Shown here: one piece after another, positions 4,390 to 6,179 of the stretch
Layout of the letters: each line of letters opens with the position of its first letter
Numbering within the stretch: position 1 is the first letter of the stretch
Assembly: GCA_030669775.1 (NCBI GenBank)
Contig: DAOVCZ010000118.1
Location: 1 to 6,179, forward strand
Direction of reading: 5' to 3'
Length of the DNA stretch: 6,179 nucleotides
DNA from: Chloroflexota bacterium
Lineage (GTDB): Bacteria; Chloroflexota; Anaerolineae; Anaerolineales; UBA4823
Program-made: the position numbers and the translations under genes
The notes under the pieces: generated by a model
Told to the model about the DNA's origin: nothing
Database searches by the model: none
Seen by the model: the letters and a program-made list of their open reading frames with translations, nothing else

Positions 4390-6179
4390 TTACACCCCTT
4401 TTTTAACAAACGTTTGTAAAGTATCAAGATAATACTGAGGCAAACCGATATCATACCGGCGACCTTCCATGACAAGGCCCAGGAAACCATCTTCCTGGCG
4501 CAAACGGTCTAGGGCTGAAGTGAGCTGAAATTCACCTCCCTCGCGCACATTATGAGCAATGTGCTCTTCCAGATAATCAAATAATTGAGGCTTAATAATG
4601 TAGAGGCCAAACACGGTCAAATACTCGTCATCTGGGAGACCGGGAACGAGTAAGTTGTTGCGAGCATAGTCGATAGTTGGTTTTTCGGCGAACTCAGTCA
4701 CATTTAGCAAACGACCTTCTTCGAGCCATACTCCTGCGACAGTGCCGAAGTTGGCGATCTGATCTTCAGGGGTGTGCCGTAAACCTAACACATTGATGTT
4801 ATGTTGTTTGTAGGCATCCAACAGTTGTTTCGCACAAGAGCCCTCGCTGCTTGACCGGTAGAGGTGGTCACCCAGCATTAACAGGAATGGCTCATCACCT
4901 ATCACTTCCCGGGCGCAATACACGGCATGTCCAAAGCCTTGCTGGTTGGGTTGTGTTACAAAAGTTACTCGTCTGCCAATTTCGAGGAGCCGCTGAGCAT
5001 ACTCCTGGAAATGAGACGGCAGTTTGTTGTAATTTTCAATGGAGATCTGGGTGTTAAAGAACGATTCGAAACCCTCCAGATCATCCTCTTGAACGATAAT
5101 AATCACCTCTTCCAATCCTGCTTCAAGCGCCTCCTCGACGATCAACAGGATCGCGGGTTTAGCGATGCCATCCTGATCGACGATCGGAAAGAGCTCCTTC
5201 TTGGTAGCCTTTGTGGCGGGAAAGAGACGTGTTCCGAATCCAGCCGCTGGGATGACGGCTTTTCGGACTTGCTGGCCTGGGCGAATTGTCAATTCCAGAT
5301 ATTCAACCCCCAGATCACGTTCCAGGATCTCGATCACAGCTTGCTGATCCACCAGGCTGCGAGCGATGAATTGTGCGGTGCCATCCCCTTGGGAGCCGAC
5401 TCCCTTGCCACCCCAAATGTGAGGTTTGAGCGCTTCGTGGTTCAACACACGATGTAGCACCGGAGCGGTGAGTTCCTCTGGGCAAGCGGGTGTGGCATAA
5501 CGATCAAAGAATGATTGTGCTTCGACCATCAATCTCCCCAGATTCTCACCATCTGAAATGCTCAATGCATCTACCGCTTGTTGGGTAACGCGCTTGTTGA
5601 TTGGACCAAGCAACTCCTGAACACCGCGTTCGATCTCGTTTTCAGCAAATGGGTAGCAGTGATTAAGGCGCTTGAGGATCTCCATGGTGTCCTTTTGCGC
5701 ACCTAGATCGATAATTACTAAATGCAGTTCATCCTCCACTTGAAGCTCGATTGTATCCAGGCGGTCACCATCATAGATCATTAATACCGGCCGGTTACCA
5801 AAAGCACAGCCTTGATCCATGCGACCACATCGGGAAGGGGTGGTGATCTCTCCCATATAGGCCAGCTCCATTTCACCCCGAATGGTCAACTTCAAATCAT
5901 AAACTCGATTGAAAGCTCTGGCAGTGAGCACACAGATAGCGGCACTAGATGACAGCCCCTTTTTGACCGGTAAGTCAGTTTTATAGTTGTTGATTACCAG
6001 GCCGCGCACATGATAGTTGGTCATCACCTGGTAGGCTACCCCTGCAATATAGCTCCAAAAGCCCCCTTTTTGAGCCTCTTCCAGAAGTACATTGGGCTGC
6101 ATAGGAATTTCGTATGGTCCGATCTTTTCACCTTCCGGTGTGGTTGAGGTGAGAATGAGAGATGTCGGGTGGGGCTCCA
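4390..6179 (-). CDS. Sugar kinase (GHMP)-nucleotidyltransferase (GalU-like) fusion, 5' end missing
   Basis: A bifunctional cytosolic enzyme is predicted: an N-terminal GHMP-family kinase would phosphorylate a monosaccharide at C1, and a C-terminal GalU/GlmU-type domain would join the sugar 1-phosphate to a nucleotide, probably UTP, to give an NDP-sugar. The frame stays open to the right edge. About 25 family-like codons precede the first ATG (6100-6102), and the usual kinase start (substrate-binding loop) is not in the window, so the gene is truncated and the ATG is not its start. Numbered from that ATG, the kinase has the ATP loop KKGLSSSAA (47-55), RCGRMDQG (91-98) with likely catalytic Asp96, and the glycine-rich third motif GGKGVGSQGDG (231-241), which is unusually polar. 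The transferase (about 280-570) has AAGFGTRLFPATKATKKELFP (286-306), GFGHAV (389-394), the metal-binding LGDH (410-413) and AEKP (472-475). The closest galactokinase/glucuronokinase-type substrate cannot be settled. Salvage of a free sugar into a UDP-sugar pool is the best reading. The stop is 7 bp from the regulator's stop. Confidence 0.92.
   Translation of the reverse strand, partial: EPHPTSLILTSTTPEGEKIGPYEIPMQPNVLLEEAQKGGFWSYIAGVAYQVMTNYHVRGLVINNYKTDLPVKKGLSSSAAICVLTARAFNRVYDLKLTIRGEMELAYMGEITTPSRCGRMDQGCAFGNRPVLMIYDGDRLDTIELQVEDELHLVIIDLGAQKDTMEILKRLNHCYPFAENEIERGVQELLGPINKRVTQQAVDALSISDGENLGRLMVEAQSFFDRYATPACPEELTAPVLHRVLNHEALKPHIWGGKGVGSQGDGTAQFIARSLVDQQAVIEILERDLGVEYLELTIRPGQQVRKAVIPAAGFGTRLFPATKATKKELFPIVDQDGIAKPAILLIVEEALEAGLEEVIIIVQEDDLEGFESFFNTQISIENYNKLPSHFQEYAQRLLEIGRRVTFVTQPNQQGFGHAVYCAREVIGDEPFLLMLGDHLYRSSSEGSCAKQLLDAYKQHNINVLGLRHTPEDQIANFGTVAGVWLEEGRLLNVTEFAEKPTIDYARNNLLVPGLPDDEYLTVFGLYIIKPQLFDYLEEHIAHNVREGGEFQLTSALDRLRQEDGFLGLVMEGRRYDIGLPQYYLDTLQTFVKKGV

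Noticed and set aside
4356..4404. GGGGT ... ACCCC followed by six T, resembling a terminator for the regulator gene
   Set aside because: The arms are only five pairs and are separated by 33 bases, with the left arm inside coding sequence. Not convincing as an intrinsic terminator, though the T run after the C run is suggestive given the 7 bp convergent gap.
4406..4417. Perfect 12-base palindrome ACAAACGTTTGT
   Set aside because: It lies in the last codons of the fusion gene. About one or two 12-base palindromes are expected by chance in a window of this size.
4927..5457. 176-codon open frame on the plus strand opposite the fusion gene
   Set aside because: It lies entirely antisense to well-matched kinase and transferase motifs, its translation has no recognisable domain, and no ribosome binding site stands out.

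Overview
The window looks like ordinary chromosomal DNA from a bacterium of roughly balanced base composition. It carries no rRNA, tRNA, CRISPR or transposon signatures. Three things suggest a Chloroflexota, Anaerolineae-type genome: the wording of the degenerate receiver/winged-helix regulator, the kinase-nucleotidyltransferase fusion, and the rpiA/rpe sequences. This assignment rests on remembered family resemblance, not on a marker gene, so it is an inference. The sequence may come from a metagenome assembly, which matters for the in-frame stop described below.

Left part (about 1-3569, all minus strand, transcribed right to left): an EamA/DMT-type membrane transporter comes first. It is followed after 56 bp by rpiA, which overlaps rpe by one base (TAATG). 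These two enzymes interconvert ribose-5-P, ribulose-5-P and xylulose-5-P in the non-oxidative pentose phosphate pathway. After a 129 bp gap comes a four-helix membrane protein of unknown function. About 70 bp further on is a histidine phosphatase whose frame is cut by a TAG near its C-terminus. Family-like sequence continues past that stop to the window edge.

Middle (3570-3725): a 156 bp divergent intergenic region. It holds a good sigma70-type -10 box facing right, a direct repeat that could be an operator, and a leader with two small hairpins, the second of which covers the ribosome binding site of the gene to the right.

Right part: a plus-strand OmpR/PhoB-type regulator (3726-4382) has lost the phospho-accepting aspartate and other receiver pocket residues, so it probably works without a histidine kinase. 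It converges, with only 7 bp between stop codons, on a large minus-strand gene that enters from the right edge. That gene encodes a GHMP-family sugar kinase fused to a GalU-type sugar-1-phosphate nucleotidyltransferase. The two domains could turn a free sugar into an NDP-sugar by way of its 1-phosphate. This is the most interesting protein in the window, followed by the pseudo-receiver regulator with its structured leader. I see no evidence for a defence system or mobile element. No stretch longer than 300 bases lacks a gene.
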